DNA from: Nonomuraea antri
GTDB taxonomy: Bacteria > Actinomycetota > Actinomycetes > Streptosporangiales > Streptosporangiaceae
Length of the DNA stretch: 43,110 bases
NCBI RefSeq assembly: GCF_013283785.1
Contig: NZ_JABCPZ010000077.1
Location: 1 to 43,110 of the forward strand
Reading direction: 5' to 3'
The position numbers and the translations under genes were made by a program. Every line of letters begins with the position of its first letter. Position 1 is the first letter of the stretch. Shown in pieces: positions 13,013 through 21,936 of the stretch. The notes beneath the pieces were generated by a model that did not search any database, was not told where the DNA came from, and saw only the letters and a list, made by a program, of their open reading frames with translations.

Positions 13013-13057
13013 AGCGGCCGCGGCCGAACGTCGGTGGCTGTCGCTACGGTCTTCGCC

Positions 13058-15664
13058 ATGGCGAACGAGGCATGGGAGACCGTCCGCGACGCGCTGGAGA
13101 AGGAAGACGCCCCCGTCGTAGCCGCCCTCCTCGGCGGCTACGACCCGGCCCAGCGCCAGGAGGTGGCCCGCGAGCTGCCCCGATACCTGCGCGCCCGGCG
13201 ATACGGCTACGGCGGCTGGATCGAGGCCATGCGGGTGGCGGGCGCGGCCGCGATCGGCGGGGCCGCGGCGGTGGCCGCCTGGCTGCATCGCCAGGAGTTC
13301 CAGAGCTGGGACGAAAGGGATGACGTCTCCCTGATCGCCGAGGCCATCGCGGACCGGCCCGAGCGGTGGCGGTCCGACCTGGCCGTCCGGCTCGCCCGGC
13401 GATCGACCGGCCCGAGACCGGAGGGCGACAGAGACACCCGGCTCGCACTCGAACTGCTCCGAAGTACCGGGGCCGAGCCGCCCGATCACGACCTGTTCAC
13501 CGTCGCCTGGGCCGTGCTCGCCGCCCGTGACCCCGCGGAAGCGCCGCTGCGTGCCGTGATGCTGCCCCGGATCTTCGAGGCGGACGGCGTCGGACGGGCG
13601 CTGCGCGACGAGCACGCATGGCCGGTCAGGTTGGCCGGGGAAGGGCCGCGCGAGCTGCTGCTCGACGGGTGTCTCGGCCGGTTCCTGCGCGGCGGCTCCG
13701 CCGGTGACCTGCGGTTGTTCGTCCGGCTGCATCAGGCGCTCGAACCGGCTCCCGCGGAGGTGTCCGCCCGCCGCCGCGACTACCTGCGGCTGCTGCCCGC
13801 CGCACCCGCCAACGTGGCGGACCTGGCGGTCGCCTGCCTGCGCCGGCTCGGCCCGCTGGAGCCGCCGGACGCGCGGGAGGCCGTTGAAGGGCTGCTGTTC
13901 CGCCGGGAGGGACGATTCGTGCGAGCCGGCCTCACCTGGCTCGACCACCTGGCGACCAGCCCGGCTCACTCCGAAGCGGCCAGCCCAGCGGTCCACCTGG
14001 TGCCCGCCACCGACCTTCCGGCACGTTCCGGTTCCGGGCGGGAACGGGCGGGCGCGGGGGATCTCGATGACTTCGCAGCGGGTGTGGCGGCCGCGTTCGT
14101 GTGCGCAGCCTCGGATGCGCGCGAACGTGCCGCGCGTCTCGTGGTCAAGCACGCCACCCGCTTCACCCCGGCCGCCCTGGAGACCATCGCCGACGCGGCG
14201 TCCCTCCTGCCGCCCGGCGAGGGCGCCGAGCTGAGCACGGTGCTCGCCCGCACCCCATTACCAGGCATCGAGGAGGAGGACGGGCCTGCATTCCGTCCGC
14301 GGGCGCTGCCGGTGCTCGTCGAGCCGTCCCGGGTGCTCCCGCCCCAGCTGACCCCGTCTTGGCTGCTCCGGAGGCTGTCGGCGCACGACTGGTACCTGGC
14401 CGAGCGCTGGCTGAACGCGTTCGTCCGGCTGGCCGCGACCGACCGCGCCGGCCTGGCCGCCGCGCTGGCGCCGGCCGCTGCCGCGTTCAGTACCTCCCGC
14501 TACTGGTGGCACCCGTGGTGGGACGTCAACGAGTGGGTCGGCGCGATGGCCGTCGAACTGGCCGAGCCCGGCACGGAGGCCCGGGCGGGCAAGCGCGGCG
14601 CGCTCGGCATGCCCACTCCGAAGGATCGCGTGCCGGGCTTCGACCAGGGCGCGGTGAGCAAGATCGTGCCGCTGGCCAGGTTCGCCGAGGTGCACCAGGC
14701 GTTGATCGACGGCACGCTGCCGCCGTACCTGCTGGCCACGCCCACGCACGTGACCGGCCGACTCGACGCGGACGAGCTGCTGGAACGGCTGGCGGGCTAT
14801 CAGCGGGCCGGCGTGCGTGCGCTGCCGCTGGACCTGGAGCAGGCGCTGCTCCGCCTGCCACGCGACATCTCCCCCGAGGCGAGGGAGCGCCTGCGTGAGT
14901 CGGTGGGGCAGGAGGCGGTGGCCGCCCTGGCGGCCGATCCAAGCGTCCGGCTGGTGTGGGATCACAGCGACCCGGACGACGTCCGCGTCAGGCCGGAGAT
15001 CGACGCGGCGCCCACCGGACTGTCCCTGCTGGACGCGGTCATCGCCACCCGCGCACGCGACGAGGGCTGCGCCGCCCTGCTGGCGGTGGTCCCCTCGCGC
15101 CGGGAGCTGGCCGCGGCGCACAGCGTGCACTCGGTCGTGTCCTACTCCGCACGCCAGGTGCCCAGGACGGCGGACCTGACCGCCCTGGCCACCGCGCAGG
15201 GTCCGGGTGGCGAGGGCGTGGCGATGCTGCTGGCGTACCGGATCTGGCAGCGGCGGGACGACGACGAGGTGATGGCGCCGCTGCTGTGGCTGGCGGCCGC
15301 CGGCGAGCTGCCGGCCGAGGAGGTGGGCAGGCAGCTCTCCAGGCTGCTGCGGCACGGCCGCGAGACCCCGACCGAGGTGCTGCCCCTGCTCAGGGAGGCC
15401 GCCCAGCAGGGCGCGTACGAGGCGGTGTGGGGGATCGTGGCCGGGTTGATCGAGGAGTACCTGCCGGGGCCGGGCGAGCGGGTGAACACGGCGCACGTCC
15501 GGCTGGTGTCGTTCGCCGTCGATGCGGCCGGGTGGGCCGGGGCGCGCGGTGAGTTGCCGCGCGTCGCCGAGCTGGCCGGCCGCACCCGCACCAGCCACCT
15601 GGTACGCCAGGCCCGCCGCCTGCACGCCCAGCTCACCCGACAGACCCCCGGCCGCACCACGTAA
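13058..15664 (+). CDS. Large DUF6493-like protein
   Basis: 868-residue soluble protein, leucine- and alanine-rich, made of repeated helical segments that suggest a HEAT-like solenoid. The opening (VVAALLGGYDPAQRQEVARELPRYL) and the WYLAERWLNAF and WHPWWDVNEWVG blocks in the middle resemble actinobacterial DUF6493 proteins, which often occur near MoxR/VWA or WGR-type genes. No enzymatic motif or membrane helix is visible. ATG 13058 (MANEAWETV) was preferred over the frame's first start at 13034. Function unknown; family assignment by recollection, not by search. Confidence 0.7.
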   Translation: MANEAWETVRDALEKEDAPVVAALLGGYDPAQRQEVARELPRYLRARRYGYGGWIEAMRVAGAAAIGGAAAVAAWLHRQEFQSWDERDDVSLIAEAIADRPERWRSDLAVRLARRSTGPRPEGDRDTRLALELLRSTGAEPPDHDLFTVAWAVLAARDPAEAPLRAVMLPRIFEADGVGRALRDEHAWPVRLAGEGPRELLLDGCLGRFLRGGSAGDLRLFVRLHQALEPAPAEVSARRRDYLRLLPAAPANVADLAVACLRRLGPLEPPDAREAVEGLLFRREGRFVRAGLTWLDHLATSPAHSEAASPAVHLVPATDLPARSGSGRERAGAGDLDDFAAGVAAAFVCAASDARERAARLVVKHATRFTPAALETIADAASLLPPGEGAELSTVLARTPLPGIEEEDGPAFRPRALPVLVEPSRVLPPQLTPSWLLRRLSAHDWYLAERWLNAFVRLAATDRAGLAAALAPAAAAFSTSRYWWHPWWDVNEWVGAMAVELAEPGTEARAGKRGALGMPTPKDRVPGFDQGAVSKIVPLARFAEVHQALIDGTLPPYLLATPTHVTGRLDADELLERLAGYQRAGVRALPLDLEQALLRLPRDISPEARERLRESVGQEAVAALAADPSVRLVWDHSDPDDVRVRPEIDAAPTGLSLLDAVIATRARDEGCAALLAVVPSRRELAAAHSVHSVVSYSARQVPRTADLTALATAQGPGGEGVAMLLAYRIWQRRDDDEVMAPLLWLAAAGELPAEEVGRQLSRLLRHGRETPTEVLPLLREAAQQGAYEAVWGIVAGLIEEYLPGPGERVNTAHVRLVSFAVDAAGWAGARGELPRVAELAGRTRTSHLVRQARRLHAQLTRQTPGRTT

Positions 15665-15847
15665 TCAGACCGGTGGCGAAAAAACTCCGCCCGACAGGGA
15701 ATGGACCGCCCCAAGACGTGGTTAGATACCTCGTGGCCGGTGTGTCATGTGTCCCCCGGGCCTAACCATCGCCTTCGCGGAATACCGTTCGGCTGGAGCC
15801 GCGTTGTGCATTTCGCCGTGAGGCGACCTGCACACCGGTACTCAACG

Positions 15848-16804
15848 TCAGAGCGCCCGCCCCTCTCGGGGGGCGGGCGTTCTGGTGTAGGGGTCGGTGA
15901 CGCCGCCCGGGCAGTCGAAGGTGTCCCTGTCGCAGCCGGTCAGCTTGGCCCCGGCCTGGTAGGCGCTCTGCAGGAAGTCGAGCACGGTCGCCACGGGCCG
16001 CTCGCTCGCCCGTACGTCGTCGTAGCGCAGCACGGCCAGGTGGCTGCCTCGCGCCGGCAGCCACTGCGCCTGCTCCGGCCGCAGCGGCTCCTTGTCCAGC
16101 CCCTCGGGCTCGGGCGCGGTGTAGGAGTAGAAGGCCGGCCACGGCCGTTCCTGGTCGCCGAACCAGAACCCGGCGCTGATGACCTCCCAGCTGTAGGCCT
16201 CCCTGGTCACCGGGTCGGCCTCGGGCGAGGCGCCGACCACGCGGCCGGTGAAGCGGGTGACAGCGATGTCCATGGTGTGCCAGAAGTGGTGCACCGGGCT
16301 GATCTTGCCGGCGTAGTTCTGGGCGAACCTGTCGAGCACCTGCGCCACCTGCGCCAGGATCCGCCAGTACCGGTTGATCAGGATCGGGTCGTAGGCGGCG
16401 TGGTCGGTGTCCTCGGCGAACGGGGTCTCGTCGCCCAGGTCGTACGGCACCGCCCAGATGTCGGGACGGATGCCGAACCCCGACAACGTCTCCATCAGCG
16501 TGGCGTAGAAGCCCGCCACGGACTTGCCGACCAGGCTGAACTCGGCGCTGCGGCCGTCGAGCAGGTCCACCACCAGCCGGTGCCGGACCAGGTCGAAGTC
16601 GATGCAGAACACCGGCATCTCGCCGAGCCCGCCCATCGGCCGGGTGGTCAGCCCCCGCCCGGTCAGATGGAACGGCACGTGCCACCAGTGGTTGCGCCGG
16701 TTGCTGTCGCCCATCCGGATCTTGCCGACGATCTGGGCGAAGCGGTGAAAGGTCTCTTTGGTCGCGGCCCACTCGTCGAGTGGCATGGCCGGGAACAGCT
16801 CCAT
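15848..16804 (-). CDS. DUF5996-family protein
   Basis: 318 residues, starting MELFPAMPLDEWAATKETFH. The blocks NRRNHWWHVPFHLTGRG, SPVHHFWHTMDIAVTRFTGR and WPAFYSYTAPEP match what I know of DUF5996 proteins: conserved but uncharacterised, rich in Trp and His, probably an enzyme. It follows the metallo-hydrolase gene at 22 nt on the same strand, so they are probably co-transcribed. GTG 16810 is a second possible start. The last codons lie in a strong GC hairpin (15860-15885) that may double as the terminator. Confidence 0.78.
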   Translation of the reverse strand: MELFPAMPLDEWAATKETFHRFAQIVGKIRMGDSNRRNHWWHVPFHLTGRGLTTRPMGGLGEMPVFCIDFDLVRHRLVVDLLDGRSAEFSLVGKSVAGFYATLMETLSGFGIRPDIWAVPYDLGDETPFAEDTDHAAYDPILINRYWRILAQVAQVLDRFAQNYAGKISPVHHFWHTMDIAVTRFTGRVVGASPEADPVTREAYSWEVISAGFWFGDQERPWPAFYSYTAPEPEGLDKEPLRPEQAQWLPARGSHLAVLRYDDVRASERPVATVLDFLQSAYQAGAKLTGCDRDTFDCPGGVTDPYTRTPAPREGRAL

Positions 16805-16826
16805 GGCCACTCATCGTAACAACCCG

Positions 16827-17621
16827 CTACGAAAGGTGAGCGACCAGCTCCCATGGGTCATGTGCGGAGAAGACCGACACCCCGTGGTCGTGTGCGAGCG
16901 AGCGCAGCCGGGCCCGGCTGTCCAGACGGAGCTCGGGGGAGACCTGGGCGGATTGTTGCACCACATCCATCATCGGGTGCGGCCGCGGCGCGTCGCGGTC
17001 GAGCTCGGCGTGGTGGAAGTACGCGTCGCCGGCGTGCAGCAGCCACCGGCCGTCGTGCTCGACCGCGACGCCGGCGTGGCCCGCGCTGTGCCCGCCGAGC
17101 GGCACGAGCAGGATCTGCTCCGCGAGCCCGGTCAGCGGCCGGACGTCTGGCACGCCGAACCAGGTCGTCCCCGAGCCCTGGTAGGTGACCCAGCGGGGTG
17201 TGTGGGCCCAGTGCCCGGGCCGGTAGCGCCGGTTCGGCGCCTGCGTCAGCGCCGCCTCCAGCTCCGCCGCCATCACGTGCACGTCGGCCCGCGGGAAGTC
17301 CGGCAGCCCGCCGCTGTGGTCCACGTCCAGGTGGGTGAGCACGATGTGCCGGACGTCGGCCGGGTCGAATCCCAGCGCCGCGACCTGGCGCACCGCCGTC
17401 TCCGCCGGGGACAGCACCGGCTCGACGAGTTCGGCCCATTCGCGTTCGAGCAGTTCGCCCGGCCTGGCGACGTCGTCCAGGCCCAGCCCGGACTCCACCA
17501 GGACCAGCCCGTCGGCAGGCGTCTCGATCAGCAGGGCATGGCAGACGGCGCGGGCGGGGGCGCCGCCGTCGATGGAGTCGATCTCGCGCATCGAGCCGAG
17601 ATTCAGGTGGTGAATTCGCAT
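16827..17621 (-). CDS. Metallo-beta-lactamase-fold hydrolase
   Basis: 264 residues. The MBL metal site is complete: THLDVDHSGG (HxxxDH variant with HLDVDH), GGHSAGHAG with a further His, and HAGDAY with the bridging Asp, plus a late AHDPWEL. The arrangement resembles N-acyl homoserine lactonase and related MBL proteins; the substrate is not predictable. ATG 17619-17621 follows a promoter at the right distance for a leaderless mRNA. It is divergent from a MerR gene and is the probable first gene of a two-gene operon with the DUF5996 protein. Confidence 0.85.
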   Translation of the reverse strand: MRIHHLNLGSMREIDSIDGGAPARAVCHALLIETPADGLVLVESGLGLDDVARPGELLEREWAELVEPVLSPAETAVRQVAALGFDPADVRHIVLTHLDVDHSGGLPDFPRADVHVMAAELEAALTQAPNRRYRPGHWAHTPRWVTYQGSGTTWFGVPDVRPLTGLAEQILLVPLGGHSAGHAGVAVEHDGRWLLHAGDAYFHHAELDRDAPRPHPMMDVVQQSAQVSPELRLDSRARLRSLAHDHGVSVFSAHDPWELVAHLS

Positions 17622-17628
17622 GCCGTCT

Positions 17629-17659
17629 AGACTGCGACTTGAAGCGCGGTTCAAGTCAA
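17629..17659 (-). promoter_or_regulatory. MerR-type promoter with 20-bp dyad for the hydrolase operon
   Basis: On the minus strand TTGACT (17654-17659) and CAGTCT (17629-17634) are 19 bp apart. The dyad ACTTGAA-GCGCGG-TTCAAGT (17637-17656) fills the spacer. The spacing and symmetry fit activation by the divergent MerR protein. Confidence 0.55.
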
Positions 17660-17679
17660 GCGGAAGGAGCCAGGCCCCC

Positions 17680-18069
17680 GTGGACGACCTGTTGCTCGAC
17701 ATCGGCGAGGTGGCCAGGCGGAGCGGCCTGGCCGCGTCCGCGCTGCGTTTCTACGAGCGCAAGGGCCTGATCGAGGCCGAGGGGCGCAACGGGTTGCGCC
17801 GCGCGTACCGGCCGGAGACGCTGGAGCGCCTGGCGCTGATCGCCTGCGCCCGCGACGCCGGGTTCACGCTGGCCGAGATCGCCGCGTTCCTGCGCGCCAA
17901 GCCGTCGGACGCCCGGCTGCGCGCCCGGCTGGCCGCCAAGGAACGCGAGGTGAGCGCCCGGGTCGACCAGCTCACCCGGCTGCGCGACAGCCTGCGGCAC
18001 GCCGCAGGCTGCACGCACGACCCGCTCGTCGAGTGCCCCGAGTTCAAGCAGGGGCTGAGACAGGGCTGA
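17680..18069 (+). CDS. MerR-family transcriptional regulator
   Basis: 129 residues. The N-terminal winged HTH (IGEVARRSGLAASALRFYERKGLI) is followed by a long dimerisation helix and a short C-terminus with two cysteines (GCTHDPLVECPEF). SoxR-type 2Fe-2S binding needs four cysteines, so an iron-sulfur sensor is unlikely. GTG 17680 has GGAAGGAG 11 nt upstream, which decides the start over the upstream ATG. The dyad in the divergent promoter is its likely binding site. Confidence 0.85.
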   Translation: MDDLLLDIGEVARRSGLAASALRFYERKGLIEAEGRNGLRRAYRPETLERLALIACARDAGFTLAEIAAFLRAKPSDARLRARLAAKEREVSARVDQLTRLRDSLRHAAGCTHDPLVECPEFKQGLRQG

Positions 18070-18079
18070 CGAGACCGGG

Positions 18080-19264
18080 TCAGGCCGAGCTGACGTATTT
18101 CCGCGGACGCAGGGCATGGGCACGCAACGCCGCCAGCGCGGCGAGCCGGCCAGGCAGGGCCATCCGTACCGCCAGGTCGTCGCTGAAGGCCAGGCCGAGC
18201 GCGGTGAGCTGGGAGACCAGGTCGCTCACCGGCCCCGTCACGTCGTCGAGGCTCGTGGTCGGGTGCCAGCCCTCGCCGCCCACCACGTCGGCCACCCGCT
18301 CGCGCAGCTCGGCCGGCGACATGAGCGTGCCGTCGGCCAGCAGCATGAGCGCCGCCTCCCTGGCAGACACCTCGAACTCGTGGTCTCCCCTGGCCAGCAG
18401 CAGTTTGGTGACCGCGTCCCACATGATCTCGGGCGAGTTGAGCAGGCGCAGGCCGTAGTCGGTGATGGACAGTTTGGCGCCGGTGCGGCAGATCGCGCCG
18501 AGCTCGCGCTCGGCCAGCTCGCGCAGCCGGAGCGCGGCCGGTGACGGCGCCAGGCGCAGCGGCAGGCTGCCTTCCGAGGCGGCCAGGCTGAGCAGGCCGT
18601 GCAGGGCGGGCAGGGGTTGCGGGGTGACGGGCGCGTGCAGGCGCACCTCGAACGGCTGCGCCAGCTCCCGCCTGGCCGGGCCGCGGCCCAGCACCCAGCG
18701 GTTGAGCCGTTCGCCGTGTACGCGGTTCAGCCAGCTGTCGCCGCCCAGGTCGGCGCGGGGCTCGGTGAGCCAGCGGCGGGTCAGCGCGGCCCGGTCCACG
18801 CTCTCGCCGGAGACGATGGCCAGCTCCAGGGCCGCCGAGCAGGCCACGTGCGCGCCCAGCTCCTCCGGCCCCATGATCATGCTCCACTGCAGTTCCGGCA
18901 CGTCGGGCGGGAGCACGCCCGTGGCTTCGAGCGCCTGCTGGTAGGCGCTGGTGCCCGCGTCTTCCCCTTCGCGGGCGTAGGTACGCAGGATCTGGACGGT
19001 GGTGGGCGATTCGCAGAGCGCCGCGTAGCGCTCCATGCCGCCGAGGTGCAGCAGCCGGCCGAGCGAGCGCGCCAGGCGCTCGTCGTCGCCGCCGACCTTG
19101 AGTGGCAGCGTGTACCAGAGGAACTCGCAGACGTCGAGCTGGGTCACCGTTTCCAACGGCTCTCCACCCGTGAGCCATTCGACGGCGGTTCTGGCCTCTT
19201 CGGCCAGTTCAGGCTGAGAGCGCTCCAACTCGGCGAGGAGGGCGGTGACGTCCGGTGCACTCAT
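18080..19264 (-). CDS. Hypothetical protein, 394 residues
   Basis: Soluble, mainly helical protein starting MSAPDVTALLAELERSQPEL, with no recognised domain. Features are GPEELGAHVACSAALELAIVSG, ICRTGAKLSITDYGLRLL and the tail LAALAALRAHALRPRKYV. The middle (LSITDYGLRLLNSPEIMWD) resembles a winged-helix-like segment. The frame extends upstream to 19417, but that part is unlike coding sequence and ATG 19264 is the first good start. It converges with the MerR gene at 10 nt. Real coding is likely from length and codon bias. Confidence 0.65.
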   Translation of the reverse strand: MSAPDVTALLAELERSQPELAEEARTAVEWLTGGEPLETVTQLDVCEFLWYTLPLKVGGDDERLARSLGRLLHLGGMERYAALCESPTTVQILRTYAREGEDAGTSAYQQALEATGVLPPDVPELQWSMIMGPEELGAHVACSAALELAIVSGESVDRAALTRRWLTEPRADLGGDSWLNRVHGERLNRWVLGRGPARRELAQPFEVRLHAPVTPQPLPALHGLLSLAASEGSLPLRLAPSPAALRLRELAERELGAICRTGAKLSITDYGLRLLNSPEIMWDAVTKLLLARGDHEFEVSAREAALMLLADGTLMSPAELRERVADVVGGEGWHPTTSLDDVTGPVSDLVSQLTALGLAFSDDLAVRMALPGRLAALAALRAHALRPRKYVSSA

Positions 19265-19377
19265 GCCTCGAAGTTTGCCGTATCGACCCCGGGCCTGACG
19301 ATGACCGAATCCGGTGCGTATTGGGTCCTGCACAGCGACTACCCTATGAAACCATTCTTTAGCGCACGGTATCCGGG

Positions 19378-21009
19378 TCAGATCCACCGTTCTTTGAAGA
19401 GCATACGTGCCTTCCACTCGGTGTACGGGATCAGCTCACCGGTGAGAATCGGGTGCAACCACCAGAAGTTGATGAGCACGAGCAGAGCGAACGCTCCGAC
19501 GGCGGCCGCGCCCACGATGCGCCTGGTCGGGGCCGCCCCGGTGGCCGTCTGGCCGGCCGGCCCGATCAGCAGCCCGGCACAGAGCGTGATGGCCAGGATC
19601 ATGAACGGCACCATCGGGATCGCGTAGAACAGGAACATCGTCCGGTTCTCCACGATGGCGAAGAAGAACCACGGCAGCCAGCCCACCGCGTACGACCACA
19701 ACACCGCCCCGGCCCGCCAGTCGCGCGTGGCCACGTACCAGGCGATGAGCGCCACCAGCGCGGCCAGCGCGCCGAACCAGATCACCGGCGTGCCCACGCC
19801 GAGCACCGCCTGCGAGCAGTCCTGTCCGCCGCACGCGCCCGGCTTGCCCTCGTAGAAGAACGCCACCGGACGCAGCAGCATCGGCCACTGCCAAGGCTCC
19901 GACATGTACGGATGCGTGCTGTCGAGCTGGTTGTGGAAGCTGGACACCTGCATCTGGTAGTCGACCCAGGAGCGGAACGAGTCGAACAGGAAGAAGAACG
20001 GGTTGCCCGCCGAGGTGGCCCGGTCCCAGTTTCGCCCGTAGCCGCCGGCCGTGGCGAACCAGCCGAACCAGGTCAGCATGTACGTCACGAACGGCACGAT
20101 CGCGAAGGCCGCGAACGCCTGCGGCAGGTCCTTCCTGAACGCGCCCACGTACGGGTGCCGCAGCCCCACCGCCCGCCTGGCGCCGAAGTCCCACAGGATG
20201 GACAGGATGGCGAAGGCCACCGCGAACGCCAGCCCCGACCACTTGACCGACATCGACAGGGCCAGGCAGGCGCCCGCCGCGATCCGCCACGGCCGCGGGC
20301 CGAGCCCGGGGCCGTACGGCGACAGCGCGCCGTTCTCGTACCAGGTGACCAGCCGCTCCCTGGCCTGGTCGCGGTCGACCACCAGGCAGGCGAAGGCGGC
20401 CAGGATCCAGAACATCAGGAAGATGTCGAGCAGCGCCGCGCGCGAGAGCACGAAGTGCAGGCCATCGAGCGCCAGCAGCAGGCCGGCGAAGCAGCCGAGC
20501 AGCGTCGAGCGGGTCATCCGGCGGGCCAACCTGGCCAGGATGAGGATCGACAGCGTGCCCACCACGGCCGCGGCGAACCGCCAGCCGAACGGGTTCAGCC
20601 CGAAGATCGCCTCGCCCGCGCCGATCATCCACTTGCCCAGTGGCGGGTGCACCACGTACGAGGCGCACTTGTCGGCGGTCTCGCACGCCTGGAAGATGTC
20701 GGTGCGCCCGGCCATGATCGCCTTGTCGGCGTCCTTGATCGTGATGCGCTCGACCAGCCAGTTGATCAGCGAGTAGCCGTCCTTGGCGTAGTACGTCTCG
20801 TCGAACACCACGGCCTTGGGATGGCCCAGGTTCACGAAACGCAGGATGCCGCCGAACAGGGCCACGGCCAGCGGCCCGAGCCAACCCCACAGCAGGCTTC
20901 CGCGCATGGGTGGCATGACCCGATCGCGGACGGACCTGGCCAGGGTGCTGGGCTTCTCGTCGACCGCCGAATCGTCGAAGGCCTGGTACGGGGAGTCGGT
21001 CACCGCCAT
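19378..21009 (-). CDS. Dolichyl-phosphate-mannose-type protein O-mannosyltransferase (GT39), copy 1
   Basis: 543-residue GT-C enzyme that transfers mannose from polyprenyl-phosphate-mannose to Ser/Thr of secreted proteins, corresponding to mycobacterial Rv1002c (Pmt). The first external loop has VFDETYYAKDGYSLI with the essential Asp-Glu pair, then HPPLGKWMIGAGE and RAALLDIFLMFW. About ten to eleven membrane helices follow, and the C-terminal motif ENRTMFLFYAIPMVPF is typical. It is divergent from rsmI, as in M. tuberculosis. A close paralogue lies just beyond rsmI. Confidence 0.92.
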   Translation of the reverse strand: MAVTDSPYQAFDDSAVDEKPSTLARSVRDRVMPPMRGSLLWGWLGPLAVALFGGILRFVNLGHPKAVVFDETYYAKDGYSLINWLVERITIKDADKAIMAGRTDIFQACETADKCASYVVHPPLGKWMIGAGEAIFGLNPFGWRFAAAVVGTLSILILARLARRMTRSTLLGCFAGLLLALDGLHFVLSRAALLDIFLMFWILAAFACLVVDRDQARERLVTWYENGALSPYGPGLGPRPWRIAAGACLALSMSVKWSGLAFAVAFAILSILWDFGARRAVGLRHPYVGAFRKDLPQAFAAFAIVPFVTYMLTWFGWFATAGGYGRNWDRATSAGNPFFFLFDSFRSWVDYQMQVSSFHNQLDSTHPYMSEPWQWPMLLRPVAFFYEGKPGACGGQDCSQAVLGVGTPVIWFGALAALVALIAWYVATRDWRAGAVLWSYAVGWLPWFFFAIVENRTMFLFYAIPMVPFMILAITLCAGLLIGPAGQTATGAAPTRRIVGAAAVGAFALLVLINFWWLHPILTGELIPYTEWKARMLFKERWI

Positions 21010-21086
21010 TCGGCCATCGTACGGGCCCCAAGGCGATAGGTAGGCAGAAACACGGTCTAATGGGGCCGCCCTGACACAATGGCCGG

Positions 21087-21935
21087 GTGACTGTAGAGGG
21101 CAGGTTGGTGCTGGCAGGGGCGCCCATAGGCCAGGCGGGTGACGTCTCGCCGCGGCTGCGCGAGGTGCTGGAGAGCGCCGACGTCGTGGCCGCCGAGGAC
21201 ACCAGGCGGCTGCGCAGGCTCGCCACCGAGCTCGGGGTGGAGATCGGCGGCCGGGTGGTGTCGTACTACGACGCCAACGAGGCGGGCCGGGCCCAGGAGC
21301 TGGTCGAGACGCTGAAACAGGGCCGCACGGTGGTGGTCATCACCGACGCGGGCATGCCGGGCGTCTCCGATCCCGGCTACCGGCTGACGCATCTGGCGGT
21401 CGAGGCGGGCATCAGGGTGACCGCGCTGCCGGGGCCGAGCGCCGTCACCACCGCGCTGGCCGTGTCGGGGCTGGCCAGCGACAGGTTCTGCTTCGAGGGG
21501 TTCCCGCCGCGCAAGGGCGGCGACCGGGCCCGCCGCCTGGCCACGCTGTCCGCCGAGGAACGCACGATGGTCTTCTTCGAGGCGCCGCACCGGCTGGCCG
21601 ACTCGCTGGCGGCGATGGCCGAGGCTTTCGGCGCCGACCGTCCTGCGGCGGTGTGCCGCGAGCTCACCAAGACCTACGAGGAGGTGCGCCGCGGCGGGCT
21701 CGGCGAGCTGGCCGAGTGGGCGGCGGGCGGCGTCAAGGGCGAGATCACCGTGGTGGTCGCCGGGCACGTGCCCGGCGACAGCGAGCCCGACCTGGACGAA
21801 CTGGTCGCCGAGGTGGACCGCAGGGTGGCCGAGGGCACGCAGCGCAAGACCGCCGTGGCGGAGGTGGCCAAGGCGGCCGGGATACCGAAACGCGAGCTGT
21901 ACGACTTGGTTCACAGGAGATCCGCCACGCCGTAG
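21087..21935 (+). CDS. rsmI: 16S rRNA (cytidine1402-2'-O)-methyltransferase
   Basis: 282 residues. Methylates the 2'-O of C1402 in 16S rRNA using SAM. Family blocks in order: LVLAGAPIGQAGDVSPR, VVAAEDTRRLRRLA, TDAGMPGVSDPGYRL, LPGPSAVTTALAVSGL and FEGFPPRKGGDRARRL. The C-terminal helix is VAKAAGIPKRELYDLVHRR. The usual T at the start of the GxPIGN block is replaced by A (AGAPIGQ), and N by Q. GTG 21087 is right for length. Its stop lies next to the start of the second GT39 gene. Confidence 0.95.
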   Translation: MTVEGRLVLAGAPIGQAGDVSPRLREVLESADVVAAEDTRRLRRLATELGVEIGGRVVSYYDANEAGRAQELVETLKQGRTVVVITDAGMPGVSDPGYRLTHLAVEAGIRVTALPGPSAVTTALAVSGLASDRFCFEGFPPRKGGDRARRLATLSAEERTMVFFEAPHRLADSLAAMAEAFGADRPAAVCRELTKTYEEVRRGGLGELAEWAAGGVKGEITVVVAGHVPGDSEPDLDELVAEVDRRVAEGTQRKTAVAEVAKAAGIPKRELYDLVHRRSATP

Positions 21936-21936
21936 T

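Noticed and set aside
15665..15847. Possible small gene between the DUF6493-like and DUF5996-like genes
   Set aside because: Only a few short frames without ribosome binding sites; the notable structure is the GC hairpin at the end of the DUF5996 gene.
19453..21039. 528-codon plus-strand frame antisense to the first pmt gene
   Set aside because: It is the reverse frame of a well-supported GT39 gene and has typical antisense composition.
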